Shown in pieces: positions 17,327-27,477 of a stretch of DNA of 64,000 nucleotides. Below the pieces are notes generated by a model. That model saw only the letters and a list, made by a program, of their open reading frames with translations. It was not told the DNA's origin and made no database searches. The DNA is from Amycolatopsis xylanica (GTDB taxonomy: Bacteria; Actinomycetota; Actinomycetes; Mycobacteriales; Pseudonocardiaceae). Positions within the stretch are counted from its first letter, which is position 1; every line of letters begins with the position of its first letter. Location of the stretch: positions 930,001 to 994,000 of the forward strand of contig NZ_FNON01000003.1 of NCBI RefSeq assembly GCF_900107045.1. Reading direction: 5' to 3'. The translations under genes were made by a program, and so were the position numbers.

Positions 17327-18240
17327 CGGCCCTTCGGGTCGAGCGCGTCGCGCACCGCGTCACCCAGCATGACGAAGGCGAGCACGGTGACGGTCACGAA
17401 CGCCGCCGGGAACAGCAGGATGTGCGGTGTGTTGCGGAAATAGTCCCGCGCGTCGCTGATCATCACACCCCACGAGATGACCGGCGCCCGCACGCCGATG
17501 CCCAGGTACGCCAGCGTCGCCTCGGCGCCGATGGCCGCGCCCAGCGCGATGGTGGCGTAGACGAGCACGGGCGCGAGCGTGTTCGGCAGCAGGTGCCGGA
17601 AGATGACGCGTGGCGTGCTCGCGCCCAGTCCCCGCGCGGCTTTCACGTAGTCCAGCTGCTTCGCGACCAGCGTCGCGCCACGCATGATGCGCATGGCCAC
17701 CGGCCACGTCAGCACCGCGATCGACAGCACCACCTGCGAGATGATCGTGAACCCGCCGGGACTGCTGCCCGGCACGTTGAACGTGGTGAGGATGACGATC
17801 GCGCCGAGCAGGAACGGCAGCCCGGCGAACACGTCCCCGAGCCTGGACAGCAGCGTGTCCACGAACTGCCCGTAGTACCCGGCGAGGATGCCGATGAACG
17901 AGCCGATCAGCACGGTCAGCAACGTCGCGAAGACCCCCACGAGCAGCGACGCGCGCGTGCCGTAGATCGCCCTCGCGTAGACGTCCTGGCCCTGGTTGTC
18001 GTAGCCGAACCACGCGTCGGCCGACGGCCCCTGGTTGGCCAGCGTCAGGTCGCTGAAGCCGGCGTCACGGGAGCTGAACAGGCCGGGCGCGATGGCGATC
18101 AGCACGATCACCACGATGATCACCGCCGAGGCGATCACCGTCGGCCGCGTGCGCAGCCGCCGCCACGCGTCGCCCCACAGGCTGCGCGAGCGCTGCGGCC
18201 CCGCGTCCAGTTGCAGGCTCGCGGCGCTGGGGTCAGTCAT
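17323..18240 (-). CDS. Oligopeptide/dipeptide ABC importer permease (DppC/OppC-like)
   Basis: A 305-residue permease with an N-terminal OppC_N hydrophobic segment (about 36-55) and a binding-protein-dependent transport domain from about 95, including the EAA-loop KAARGLGASTPRVIFRHLLPN that docks onto the ATPases. It overlaps the DppB-like gene by 8 bp and the DppD-like gene by 4 bp. Confidence 0.9.
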   Translation of the reverse strand: MTDPSAASLQLDAGPQRSRSLWGDAWRRLRTRPTVIASAVIIVVIVLIAIAPGLFSSRDAGFSDLTLANQGPSADAWFGYDNQGQDVYARAIYGTRASLLVGVFATLLTVLIGSFIGILAGYYGQFVDTLLSRLGDVFAGLPFLLGAIVILTTFNVPGSSPGGFTIISQVVLSIAVLTWPVAMRIMRGATLVAKQLDYVKAARGLGASTPRVIFRHLLPNTLAPVLVYATIALGAAIGAEATLAYLGIGVRAPVISWGVMISDARDYFRNTPHILLFPAAFVTVTVLAFVMLGDAVRDALDPKGR

Positions 18241-19159
18241 AGCGAATCCTCGGATCGAGAACGGCGTACAGCAGGTCGACGACCAGGCTCATGAACAGGT
18301 AGACCAGCACGAGCAGCACGACGATGCCGGTGACCGTGGCGCTCTCCTGGTTCTGGATGCCCTGGAAGATCAGCCCGCCGATGCCGTTGATGTTGAACAC
18401 GCCCTCGGTGACGATCGCGCCGCCCATCAGCGCGCCGAGGTCGATGCCGATGAAGGTGATCACCGGGATGACCGAGTTGCGCAGCAGGTGCACCCACACC
18501 ACGCGCCGGTGCGGCTGCCCCTTGGCGATCGCGGTGCGGACGAAGTCGGCGCGCCGGTTCTCCGCGATGCTCGTTCTCGTCAGCCGCGCGATATAGGCCA
18601 TCGAGAGACTGCCCAGCGCGAATCCCGGCACGATCAGTTCGCCGATCGTGGCGTCGGCCGAGACGCTGGGGGTGATGATCCCCCACTCCGTGCCGAGCAC
18701 GATTTGCAGCACGATGCCGGTGACGAACACCGGCAGCGAGATCAGGAACAGGGTCGACATCAGCACGAGGTTGTCGAGGAAACCCTTGCCCCGCAAGCCG
18801 GTCAGCACGCCGGCGCCGACACCGATGAGCGCCTCGATGCAGATCGCGACGAGCGCGAGCCGCAGCGTCACCGGATACGCGTCGCCGATCAGGTCACCGA
18901 CCGGGATCTCGTTGAACGTCTCGCCGAAATCGCCGGTCAGCAGCTTGCCGATGTACTTGAAGTACTGCTCGAACAGCGAATCGTTGAGGTGGTAGCGCTC
19001 GGTCATCTTGTCGACGAACGTCTGCGGGCACTTGACCTGCCCGCATTTCCCGGCGAACGGGTCGCCGGGAATCGACCACACCAGCGTGTAGATCAGGAAG
19101 GTCGTCCCGAAGAAAACGGGAATGAGCTGGAGAAGCCGCCGAAGTACATAGCGGATCAT
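18233..19159 (-). CDS. Oligopeptide/dipeptide ABC importer permease (DppB/OppB-like)
   Basis: A 308-residue permease starting MIRYVLRRLLQLIPVFFGTT, the classical DppB opening, with six membrane spans and an EAA-loop ADFVRTAIAKGQPHRRVVWVH. An extracytoplasmic loop after TM1 holds two cysteines (GKCGQVKCPQ). ATG 19159; 40 bp downstream of the binding-protein gene. Confidence 0.9.
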   Translation of the reverse strand: MIRYVLRRLLQLIPVFFGTTFLIYTLVWSIPGDPFAGKCGQVKCPQTFVDKMTERYHLNDSLFEQYFKYIGKLLTGDFGETFNEIPVGDLIGDAYPVTLRLALVAICIEALIGVGAGVLTGLRGKGFLDNLVLMSTLFLISLPVFVTGIVLQIVLGTEWGIITPSVSADATIGELIVPGFALGSLSMAYIARLTRTSIAENRRADFVRTAIAKGQPHRRVVWVHLLRNSVIPVITFIGIDLGALMGGAIVTEGVFNINGIGGLIFQGIQNQESATVTGIVVLLVLVYLFMSLVVDLLYAVLDPRIRYD

Positions 19160-19199
19160 GGTTCTCGAGTCCCTTTTACGACGGCTTCTCCGGCTTCAC

Positions 19200-20837
19200 T
19201 CAGCGGGCGACTTCGATGGACGAGTAGTCGGCGTACCGGCCGAAGTCGAGCTTCGCGCTCTTCAACCGGCTCGACTTCGCGCCGACACCCTTCTCGTCCC
19301 ACACCGGGATCTGCGGCAGGTCCTTCGCGATCATGTCCTCGACCTGCTGGTACAGCTTGATCGCCTCGGCCTTGTCGGCGGTCGAGTCGGCCTTCTTGAG
19401 CGCCTCGTCCACCGCGGGGTTGGAGTAGCCGGAGTCGTTGGAACCGGCGCCGGTGCGGTAGATCGGGTTGAGGAAGTCCTCAATGGACGGATAGTCCGCT
19501 GCCCAGTCCGAGCGGCTCATGCCGGTCAGCTTCTTGCCGGTGACGATCTGGCGGTGCTGGTTGAACCCGGCGGCAGGCACGAAGTCGCACTCGACGCCGA
19601 GCGCGTTCTTGATGCTGTTGCAGGCCGCGACCAGCGGCTCCTTGCGCCCACCGTCCGCATTGGACTGAATGGTCAGCTTGCCCTTGAAGCCGGACTTCGC
19701 CAGGTACTCCTTGGCCTTGGCCGCGTCGTACTTGCAGAACTCGCCACAGGTGCCGGGGCGGTAGCCCTCGATGCCGGCGGAAACCCAGCTGTCGGCCGGA
19801 GCGTAGGTGTCGTTCATGACGGTCTTGGTGATCTGCTCGCGGTTGATGGCCAGCGAGATCGCCTTGCGCAGGTCGAGGTTGTTGTACTCGGGCACGTAGT
19901 ACGGCACGCCGAGCGTGCTGATGCCGAGCAGGTGCCCCTCGACCACGCGGTCCTTGAGGTCGGTCTTGTACTTGCCGCCCGCGGTGGCCGACGGCGGCAG
20001 CGTCTCCATGAAGTCGAGCTTGTTGCTCAGCAGGTCCTGGTACGCCGTCTCCAGGCTCGAGTAGATGCGGACCTCGAGGTCCTTGAAGTGGACCTTGTCC
20101 TCACCCTGGTAGTCGTCGTTCCTGGTCAGCTTGACGTTGACCTTCGGCTGGCGCGACACGAACTTCATCGGCCCGTTGCCGATCGGATGCTCGGCGAAAG
20201 CCTTGGGGTCCTTGAAGAACACGTCCGGCAGCGGCGCGAACGCGAGGTACCCGATCTTCGACAGGAACACCGAGAACGGCGCCGACAGCGTCACCTGGAA
20301 CTCGTAGTCGCCGAGCACCTTGAGGCCGCTCATCTTGTCGGTCGTCGGCTGCTTGTCCTTGCCGGGGTTGACGGCCTCGTAGCCCTCGATCTGCGCGAAG
20401 AAGTCGCCGCTCAGCTGGCCGTTGGGGCCGTAAGCGCCGTAGTTCCAGGCATCGACGAAGTTGTGCGCCTTGACTTCGGTGCCGTCGTGGAACTTCCAGC
20501 CCTTCTTGAGCTTGATGTCGTAGACCTTGGCGTCATTGGTGGTGATCGATTCGGCGACCAGGTTGAACGGCGCGCCGGTGTCCGAGCGGTACTCGATCAG
20601 CTGGGAGAAGACGGGGTTCAGCACCTTCGAGCCACCGAGTTCGGTGGTGTTCGAAGGGATGAAGGTGTTCTGGGGCTCGGTGCCGTAGACGGACACCGCG
20701 CCATCCGGATTGGTTTCGCCGCCTGCCTGCTGGCCCTTGTCCTCGGTTTTGCCGCCGCCACCGCCACAAGCGGCTAGCACCAGCACCAAGGATGTCACCG
20801 CCGCGGCAACACCGGAAATTCTGCGCGATCGCCCCAT
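19200..20837 (-). CDS. Oligopeptide ABC importer substrate-binding lipoprotein (OppA/DppA-like, SBP_bac_5)
   Basis: A 545-residue lipoprotein: signal peptide with lipobox VLAAC, a Gly-rich linker, then an SBP_bac_5 fold (IYDIKLKKGWKFHDGTEVKAHNF in pieces, DYEFQVTLSAP, LRKAISLAINREQI, SGMSRSDW-like region). It captures peptides outside the membrane and passes them to the DppB/C-like permeases encoded downstream. First gene of a five-gene operon reading 20837 to 15337. ATG 20837 is preceded by GGAGGCGG. Solute class could also be other class-C cargo (for example nickel or glycosides), but the complete Opp architecture favours peptides. Confidence 0.9.
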   Translation of the reverse strand: MGRSRRISGVAAAVTSLVLVLAACGGGGGKTEDKGQQAGGETNPDGAVSVYGTEPQNTFIPSNTTELGGSKVLNPVFSQLIEYRSDTGAPFNLVAESITTNDAKVYDIKLKKGWKFHDGTEVKAHNFVDAWNYGAYGPNGQLSGDFFAQIEGYEAVNPGKDKQPTTDKMSGLKVLGDYEFQVTLSAPFSVFLSKIGYLAFAPLPDVFFKDPKAFAEHPIGNGPMKFVSRQPKVNVKLTRNDDYQGEDKVHFKDLEVRIYSSLETAYQDLLSNKLDFMETLPPSATAGGKYKTDLKDRVVEGHLLGISTLGVPYYVPEYNNLDLRKAISLAINREQITKTVMNDTYAPADSWVSAGIEGYRPGTCGEFCKYDAAKAKEYLAKSGFKGKLTIQSNADGGRKEPLVAACNSIKNALGVECDFVPAAGFNQHRQIVTGKKLTGMSRSDWAADYPSIEDFLNPIYRTGAGSNDSGYSNPAVDEALKKADSTADKAEAIKLYQQVEDMIAKDLPQIPVWDEKGVGAKSSRLKSAKLDFGRYADYSSIEVAR

Positions 20838-21030
20838 CTTTCCGCCTCCACCTCTCCCCTCCGGGGCCTCCCGGAAGTGAGACGACCGTAGCGGTATCAG
20901 TGAGTGCGGTCACATAGCCAAACGGATGACAATGAGGGCAGAAATCAAGTTGGGACACGACTTTCGTAGGTATTGGGACTCCGGCGAACGGCCTATTCCA
21001 TACCTGAAGTCATCGCGCGCTCACCAGGGG

Positions 21031-21984
21031 TTAAACGAGTGAAAGCGCGATACCGTCGAGAATGTCGTGCTCGCTCACGACCAATTCGGACGGTCCGCCT
21101 CGCGCCGCGAGCTGCTCCGCGAGCGCGCGCACGATCACCGCGCCGCCACCGATCACGTCGACCCGGCCGGGGTGGATGACCGGGTTCGCGGCGCGCGTCT
21201 CGTGGTCCGACGTGAGCAGGCCGTCGGCGAGCCGGTCGATGTCCGCGCGCGAAAGCTTGGACAGGTGCACGGCCTCGCTGTCGTACTCCGGCAGTTCCTG
21301 CGCGATCGCGGACAGCGTGGTGACCGTGCCCGCGACACCGATCCAGGTCTTGGCCTTGGACACGTCCACGGCTTCGAAGGCGGCGGTGAGGACCCCGGTG
21401 GCGAGCCCGTCGGCGGCCGCGATCTCGTCGGCGGTCGGCGGGTCGGACTTCAGCGCGCGCTCGGTGATCCGGACACAGCCGATGTCGACGGACTTGGCGG
21501 CCAGCACCTCGGCCCGCTTGCCGTCCCAGGTGCCGAGCACGAGCTCGGTGGAGCCGCCGCCGACATCGACGACGACGAACGGGCCGTCGTCCGGGTCCTG
21601 CTCGCCGACGGCGCCGGTGAACGACAGCCTGGCTTCCTCGTCGCCGGAGATGACTTCGGCCTCGACACCGAGCACCTCACGCGTCATCGCGAAGAACTCG
21701 TCGCGGTTGCTGGCGTCGCGAGTGGCCGACGTGGCGACCATGCGCACCTTCTCGGCGCCCTTGCGGCGCGCGGCGATCGTGTAGTCGGCGAGTGCCGCGC
21801 GGGTGCGCTCCAGCGCCTCCGGCGCGAGCCGCCCGGACGCGTCGACACCCTGGCCGAGCCGCACGATCCGCATCTCACGGTGCAGATCACGCAGGTCGTA
21901 GGTGCCGTCGTGGCGTTCGGTCAGCTCGGCGACGAGCAGGCGGATGGAGTTGGTCCCACAGTCGATCGCGGCAACACGAGGCAT
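21031..21984 (-). CDS. ppx: Exopolyphosphatase / Ppx-GppA family phosphatase
   Basis: A 317-residue ASKHA-fold enzyme hydrolysing terminal phosphates of polyphosphate or (p)ppGpp. Visible motifs: phosphate-1 AIDCGTNSIRLLVAEL at the N terminus, VVVDVGGGSTELVLG near 135, and GVAGTVTTLSAI near 215. Length fits short actinobacterial Ppx proteins lacking the C-terminal HD domain. ATG 21984 is the first conserved residue (MPRVAAIDCG); the frame stays open far upstream but that sequence is the opposite reading of the transglycosylase tail. Part of the conserved eno-ftsB-DUF501-ppx neighbourhood, here separated by a transglycosylase gene. Confidence 0.9.
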   Translation of the reverse strand: MPRVAAIDCGTNSIRLLVAELTERHDGTYDLRDLHREMRIVRLGQGVDASGRLAPEALERTRAALADYTIAARRKGAEKVRMVATSATRDASNRDEFFAMTREVLGVEAEVISGDEEARLSFTGAVGEQDPDDGPFVVVDVGGGSTELVLGTWDGKRAEVLAAKSVDIGCVRITERALKSDPPTADEIAAADGLATGVLTAAFEAVDVSKAKTWIGVAGTVTTLSAIAQELPEYDSEAVHLSKLSRADIDRLADGLLTSDHETRAANPVIHPGRVDVIGGGAVIVRALAEQLAARGGPSELVVSEHDILDGIALSLV

Positions 21985-22016
21985 GCCGCCCAGCCTAACG
22001 AACAGCCGCGGGACGA

Positions 22017-23174
22017 CTACTTGGTAGTAGTGGTCCCGCTGCCACCGCTCGGCGGCGTGGGCGAGATCGAACCCTGGCACGGCGGCAACGTCGTCGTCGG
22101 GGTCGTCGTGGTCGGGGTCGTCGTGGACGTGGAACAGGTCGGCGTCGTGGTCGGCGGTGTCGGAGTCGTCGGCTTCGTCGTGGGGCTGCCCGACGACGAC
22201 GTAGTGGGCGAACTCGGCTTCGAGCTGCTGTTGGTGCCCGTGCCCGGCGGGATGGTCGCCGTCGCGGTCGGCGACGGGGTGGTCGTCGGCACGGTCGGGG
22301 TCGGGACCTCGCCCGGGCCCGGCGTCGCGCCCGCGTCCGGCGCGCCGACCGGGACCTTGCTGTCCGGCGTCGGGGTGACGCCCCTGCGGTACGCCTCCGC
22401 CCACATGATCACGGTGTTCACGTAGTAGTCGGAGTGGTTGTACCGGTAGATCGCCGCGCGCAGCTGGCCAGGGTCGGACAGGTTGAGGCCGCCGGAGCAC
22501 AGGTACTTACCGGTGGCGAGCGCGGCGTCGAAGATGTTGTTGGGGTTGGACTGGCCGTCGTCGTTGCCGTCGGAGGCGTAGCCCCACCAGGTCGACGGGA
22601 TGAACTGCATCGGGCCGACGGCGCGGTCCCAGACCTTGTCGCCGTCGAACTTGCCCTGGTCGGTGTCGGGGATGGCGGCGAACGGGCCCTTGCCGTTCAG
22701 CACCGGACCGAGGATGGGCTCGAGGGTGTCGCCGTTGGCCGCGACATAGCCACCGCGCGCGTGGTTGGACTCGATGCGGCCGATGCTGGCGATGAGCGCC
22801 CAGTCGATGTGACAGCCGGGCTGCTGCTCGGTGAGCTTGTCGGCGGCGGCGCGATAGGCCCTGAAGACGGTCTCGGGGACACCGAGCGGGCCGTTGGGCA
22901 GCTGGTCGCTGGGCAGCGGGACGGGCACGGGGGCCTGCGGGAGCGAGCCGTCGACGGCGATCTGCTCGATCTCGGGGTTGTAGCCGCCTTGCAGTGGCGT
23001 GTCGTACGTGTGAATGGAGCTGGCCAGGTTCACCCATCCGGCGGCGGTGTCACTCACGGCGAAGGCGGGGAGAACCGCGAGCGCGCCCCCGGCCACGGCC
23101 ACGAAAGTCCGGTGACGCAGGCTCAATCTTCGAGCCGCTCCGCCGATTGCGCCTGGCAGTCGCAGTACGCGCAC
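22017..23174 (-). CDS. Secreted lytic transglycosylase with Pro/Thr-rich tail
   Basis: A 385-residue protein with signal peptide (about 25-45), an SLT/MltB-like transglycosylase domain (about 100-260) and a roughly 110-residue Thr/Pro/Ser tail that probably spans or binds the wall. The catalytic Glu is in ASIGRIESNHARGG; VGPMQFIPSTWWGYASDGN and AIYRYNHSDYYVNTV are the other family landmarks. It cleaves the MurNAc-GlcNAc glycosidic bond of peptidoglycan. The tail explains the GTC/GGT-rich simple-sequence DNA at 22020-22300. GTG start 23174. A shorter paralogue lies at 28528-29361. Confidence 0.87.
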   Translation of the reverse strand: MRVLRLPGAIGGAARRLSLRHRTFVAVAGGALAVLPAFAVSDTAAGWVNLASSIHTYDTPLQGGYNPEIEQIAVDGSLPQAPVPVPLPSDQLPNGPLGVPETVFRAYRAAADKLTEQQPGCHIDWALIASIGRIESNHARGGYVAANGDTLEPILGPVLNGKGPFAAIPDTDQGKFDGDKVWDRAVGPMQFIPSTWWGYASDGNDDGQSNPNNIFDAALATGKYLCSGGLNLSDPGQLRAAIYRYNHSDYYVNTVIMWAEAYRRGVTPTPDSKVPVGAPDAGATPGPGEVPTPTVPTTTPSPTATATIPPGTGTNSSSKPSSPTTSSSGSPTTKPTTPTPPTTTPTCSTSTTTPTTTTPTTTLPPCQGSISPTPPSGGSGTTTTK

Positions 23175-23413
23175 GCCTCAAGCCTCCCCGTCGAACCACC
23201 CGTGTGGCCCGATACTCGTCCACCGCGTGTGAAGATTCCGTGTCCCAGGCTGTCAAACCTCGCGTGAGGTGCCCACCCCCAATGGGACCAAATCGTCGAA
23301 AACAGCCGAATTACTTTGCGTATCCGGTTTCGGCGCTTGATCGTTACTGGCGGTGACCCCCGTCACGTGACGGCATCCACGATACGCGAGGCCGTCCGGA
23401 TCTTCACGATGTC

Positions 23414-23917
23414 CTAATTGGACACTGCGGCGCAGTCGCCGGAGGGCCAGCCTTCCGACTTGAGGATCGCGAGCGTCTCGTCACCGAACGGATTCACCCC
23501 GGCACCGCGCGCGAGCGTGTCGGCGAGGTGAACGTGCAGGCACTTGACGCGGCCCGGCATCCCGCCCGCGGTCACCTGGGTGCCGAGCGACTCGATCGCG
23601 TCACGCTCCGCGAGATACGTCTCGTGCGTGCGCAGGTAATGCGCGGCGAGTTCTTCATCCGTCGTGAGGCGCTCGGTCATCTCTTTCATGATCCCGGACG
23701 CTTCGATCGTGCCGACGAGCGAGTTCAGCCGCGGGCACGTCAAGTAGTACAGCGTCGGGAACGGGGTGCCGTTCTCCAGCCGGGGGCTGGTCTGCACGAC
23801 GGACGGGTGCCCGCTCGGGCAGCGGGCCGCGATGGCCCGCAGCGCGCGGGGCGGCCTGCCCAGCTGCTCCGCGATGATCGCGCGATCGGCCTCGGTGACC
23901 GGCTCGAAGTTACTCAC
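23414..23917 (-). CDS. DUF501 protein
   Basis: A 167-residue actinobacterial DUF501 protein of unknown biochemical function, conserved next to ftsB and ppx. Conserved features include LGRPPRALRAIAARCPSGHP, FPTLYYLTCPRLN, and the C-terminal GMPGRVKCLHVHLADTLARG, rich in Cys and His and suggestive of a metal site. GTG 23917 (VSNFEPVTEAD) is preferred over the earlier ATG at 23980, which lies inside a hairpin repeat. The 96 bp to ftsB contain that repeat. Confidence 0.88.
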   Translation of the reverse strand: MSNFEPVTEADRAIIAEQLGRPPRALRAIAARCPSGHPSVVQTSPRLENGTPFPTLYYLTCPRLNSLVGTIEASGIMKEMTERLTTDEELAAHYLRTHETYLAERDAIESLGTQVTAGGMPGRVKCLHVHLADTLARGAGVNPFGDETLAILKSEGWPSGDCAAVSN

Positions 23918-23937
23918 GGCGAGCAGCCTAACGACCA

Positions 23938-24021
23938 CCCCGAAAGCCACTTTGGTCAGGTAAGAAAGCCCGAAAGCCACTTTCGTCAGATGAGACCTGA
24001 CGAAAGTGGCTTTCGGGCTTT
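23938..24021. repeat. Intergenic hairpin repeat, CCCGAAAG family (copy 3 plus a half copy)
   Basis: Perfect 25-bp arms 23965-23989 and 23997-24021 with 7-nt loop, preceded by an extra half copy at 23938-23959 with one substitution (TTTGGTCAG for TTTCGTCAG). It separates ftsB from DUF501, genes normally cotranscribed. Confidence 0.85.
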
Positions 24022-24028
24022 TACGAGC

Positions 24029-24559
24029 TCAGCCGCCGACCTGGGACCAAAGCCTTTCGTACCAAGAACCTTGGGGTCCCGCGTCCGGCGCCGGGGCGGG
24101 CGCCGCGTCGGGCGCCTTGTCCTCGGGGAGCTGGACCATGTACGGGGTCTCGCCCGGCATCACGTAGCGCAGCCGCCGCCGGGCCTCGGCCTCGATCTGC
24201 GCCGGGTCGGACAGCTCGGCCTTGCGGGCCTGCAGGTCCGCGACGTCCTTCAGCAGATCGGCGCGCCGCTTCTCCTGCACCGCGATCTCCGACCGCTGGC
24301 TCAGATAGGTGCGCAGCGGCACCGCGATCGTGAAAGCCAAGGCGCACACCACGATCGCGACCACCGCCGCGCGCCGGGTGTTCGACATGCCGAGCACTTT
24401 CGCCGCGCCTGAAGCGCGTTTCGCGTTCAGGCCGCGGCGGAAGCTGCGTGCCTTGCTCGGCGACTCGCGGCGCGCGCGTTCAGGGCGGCGGGCACGAGAA
24501 GATCCCGTGCCCTCCACCCGTCCGCCTCGTCGGCTACGCGCGCGCCCCCGGTCGGCCAT
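24029..24559 (-). CDS. ftsB: Septum formation initiator, FtsB/DivIC family
   Basis: A 176-residue divisome protein: basic Arg/Ser-rich cytoplasmic N terminus (1-55), one transmembrane helix (about 64-83, AAVVAIVVCALAFTIAVPL), a coiled coil (SEIAVQEKRRADLLKDVADL), then the conserved EAEARRRLRYVMPGETPYMV. FtsB links FtsL and FtsQ in the septal complex. It starts 6 bp after the enolase stop, so the two are cotranscribed. The long basic N terminus is typical of actinobacterial members. Confidence 0.9.
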   Translation of the reverse strand: MADRGRARSRRGGRVEGTGSSRARRPERARRESPSKARSFRRGLNAKRASGAAKVLGMSNTRRAAVVAIVVCALAFTIAVPLRTYLSQRSEIAVQEKRRADLLKDVADLQARKAELSDPAQIEAEARRRLRYVMPGETPYMVQLPEDKAPDAAPAPAPDAGPQGSWYERLWSQVGG

Positions 24560-24565
24560 GCTTTG

Positions 24566-25897
<1,332 letters not shown>

Positions 25898-25942
25898 CTA
25901 GCCGTTTGGCCGGTTCACCCGTTGGAGGCACGCGCTTAGCTA

Positions 25943-26392
25943 CTAGATCGATCCCGAGGCTTTGACGCATTGCCAGCCGGGCGGCAGTTCGACCTCGTCG
26001 GTCACCTGCTGCCAGAACGTCCAGGTGTTGCCGCCGGGATCGGGCACGGTGAACACCCGCGCGCCGTACGGCTGGTCCTGCGGCAGCGACGCCTCGGCGC
26101 CCAGCGCGGCCGAGATCCGGGCGTGCAGCGCGTCCACGTCGTCGACGTAGACGATGGTCAGCTGCCCGACCGGGCCGTCGACACCCTTGGCTTCCCAGTA
26201 CTCGTCACCGACGCCGGCGATCTGCACCTCGCAGGAGCCGACCCCGAGCACGGCCTGGAACACCTCGCCAGCGGAATCGACGTACCGCACCTTCTCGGTG
26301 AAGCCGAAGACGCGGGTGAGCCATTCGAGTGCCTCGGTGGCGTTCGCGTAGTACAGGTACGGGGCAAGCCCCAGGTACGGCTGGTCACTCAT
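25943..26392 (-). CDS. VOC-family (glyoxalase/bleomycin-resistance fold) protein
   Basis: A 149-residue protein with paired beta-alpha-beta-beta-beta modules: APYLYYANATEALEWLTRVFGF then VYVDDVDALHARI and RVFTVPDPGGNTWTFWQQ. The PhnB/glyoxalase-like subgroup often has no known substrate. ATG 26392 (MSDQPYLG) fits the domain start; ATGs at 26407 and 26410 are alternatives and none has a good SD. Confidence 0.8.
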   Translation of the reverse strand: MSDQPYLGLAPYLYYANATEALEWLTRVFGFTEKVRYVDSAGEVFQAVLGVGSCEVQIAGVGDEYWEAKGVDGPVGQLTIVYVDDVDALHARISAALGAEASLPQDQPYGARVFTVPDPGGNTWTFWQQVTDEVELPPGWQCVKASGSI

Positions 26393-26464
26393 GACAGGAG
26401 AGTGCATCATGTCGATTTCAAGCAGCGGGAAACACCCCGAGTACCGGGTAAAGTCGGGGGGACC

Positions 26465-26869
26465 ATGATTGACGAGACGGCGGGACCGGAGCAGGCCGGG
26501 GAAGCCCGGTTTCTAGCCTTTCGGCGGGCGGAGGCCCTGGTCGAAAGGCGGCGTCCGCTCGACGCCTTGAAGGCGCTCGAACCGCTGCTCGACGAAGAGC
26601 CCGACAAACCGAGCGTGCAGCTGCTGGCCGCCCGCGCGTACTTCCACTCCGCGCAGCTGGGCCGCGCCGAGCGCGCGTTCACCAAGGTCCTGGAGCTGGA
26701 CCCGACCGATCACTACGCGCGGTTCGTGCTCGGCAGGACGCTGCAGCGGATGGCGCGGTATCCCGAGGCACTCACCCAGATGCGGATGGCGGCGGCGATG
26801 CACCCCATCCCCGAGTACCTCGAGGCGATCGCCGAGGTCAACGCGAGGATTGCCCTCGGCGGGCCCTAG
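26465..26869 (+). CDS. Tetratricopeptide-repeat protein
   Basis: A 134-residue protein with about three TPR units (LDALKALEPLLDEEPDKPSV, AYFHSAQLGRAERAFTKVLE, ARFVLGRTLQRMARYPEAL), the last two with consensus spacing of G, Y and A residues. Probably a soluble protein-binding adaptor. ATG 26465 preceded by GGGGGGA. The last 32 bp overlap the 3' end of the convergent XRE regulator gene. Confidence 0.75.
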   Translation: MIDETAGPEQAGEARFLAFRRAEALVERRRPLDALKALEPLLDEEPDKPSVQLLAARAYFHSAQLGRAERAFTKVLELDPTDHYARFVLGRTLQRMARYPEALTQMRMAAAMHPIPEYLEAIAEVNARIALGGP

Positions 26870-27419
26870 CCTTCAGGTGGGCTTTCTCACCCTGCTTGCC
26901 GAACAGCACCAGCACCTCGGCGGGCCCGCCGTCGGCGCCGAACCAGTGCGGGAAGTGCGTGTCGAACTCCGCCGCCTCGCCGGGGCCCATGGTGAAGTCC
27001 TGATCGCCGAGTAGCGCCCGCACCCGGCCGCTGAGCACGTACAGCCACTCGTACCCCTCGTGCGTGCGCTGCACGGGCGGGTCGTTTTCGGGGTGCATCA
27101 ACAGTTTCAGCGCCTGCGGCTGGCCCGGCTGCGCGGTCAGCCGCCACGCGGTGAACCGGCCGAACTTCGTCGCCTTGATCTGCACCCGGGGGTCGTCGGG
27201 CGGAGGCGCGCCGACCAGGTCGTCGAGCGGGACTTGATAAGCCCTGGCAAGCGTCAGCAGCAGCTCGAGCGTCGCGCGGCGCTGCCCGGACTCGAGCCGC
27301 GACAACGTGCTCGACGAGATGCCCGTCTGCTCGGCGAGCGCCGCCAGCGTGGTGCCGCGCTCCCGGCGGAGCCGCTTCAGGCGCGGGCCGACCTCGTCGA
27401 GCACCTCTTCGATGTTCAT
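26838..27419 (-). CDS. XRE-family regulator with cupin domain
   Basis: A 193-residue regulator: N-terminal helix-turn-helix (LKRLRRERGTTLAALAEQTGISSSTLSRLESG in parts, about 13-45) and a C-terminal cupin_2 (about 105-180, EWLYVLSGRVRALLGDQ, FDTHFPHWFG) that would sense a small ligand. It diverges from the thioredoxin-reductase-like gene at 27478, and a 15-bp near-palindrome sits next to its start codon, so autoregulation and control of the neighbour are likely. ATG 27419 is chosen because the HTH begins just after; no SD, possibly leaderless. Confidence 0.85.
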   Translation of the reverse strand: MNIEEVLDEVGPRLKRLRRERGTTLAALAEQTGISSSTLSRLESGQRRATLELLLTLARAYQVPLDDLVGAPPPDDPRVQIKATKFGRFTAWRLTAQPGQPQALKLLMHPENDPPVQRTHEGYEWLYVLSGRVRALLGDQDFTMGPGEAAEFDTHFPHWFGADGGPAEVLVLFGKQGEKAHLKARARRGQSSR

Positions 27420-27420
27420 G

Positions 27421-27435
27421 TTGCCAAAATAGCAA
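27421..27435. promoter_or_regulatory. Putative operator in the XRE-reductase divergent promoter
   Basis: TTGCCAAAATAGCAA is palindromic at 12 of 14 paired positions (TTGC...GCAA). It abuts the XRE start codon and lies 43 bp upstream of the reductase ATG; a further TTTGCCA follows at 27440. Confidence 0.45.
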
Positions 27436-27477
27436 GTATCTTTGCCAGTTTCGGGCGTTCGTGCGGAACCTGGGGTC

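Noticed and set aside
22020..22300. Short-period GTC/GGT-rich repeats, considered as tandem repeat or CRISPR
   Set aside because: Explained by the Thr/Pro/Ser-rich tail of the transglycosylase; no regular repeat-spacer structure.
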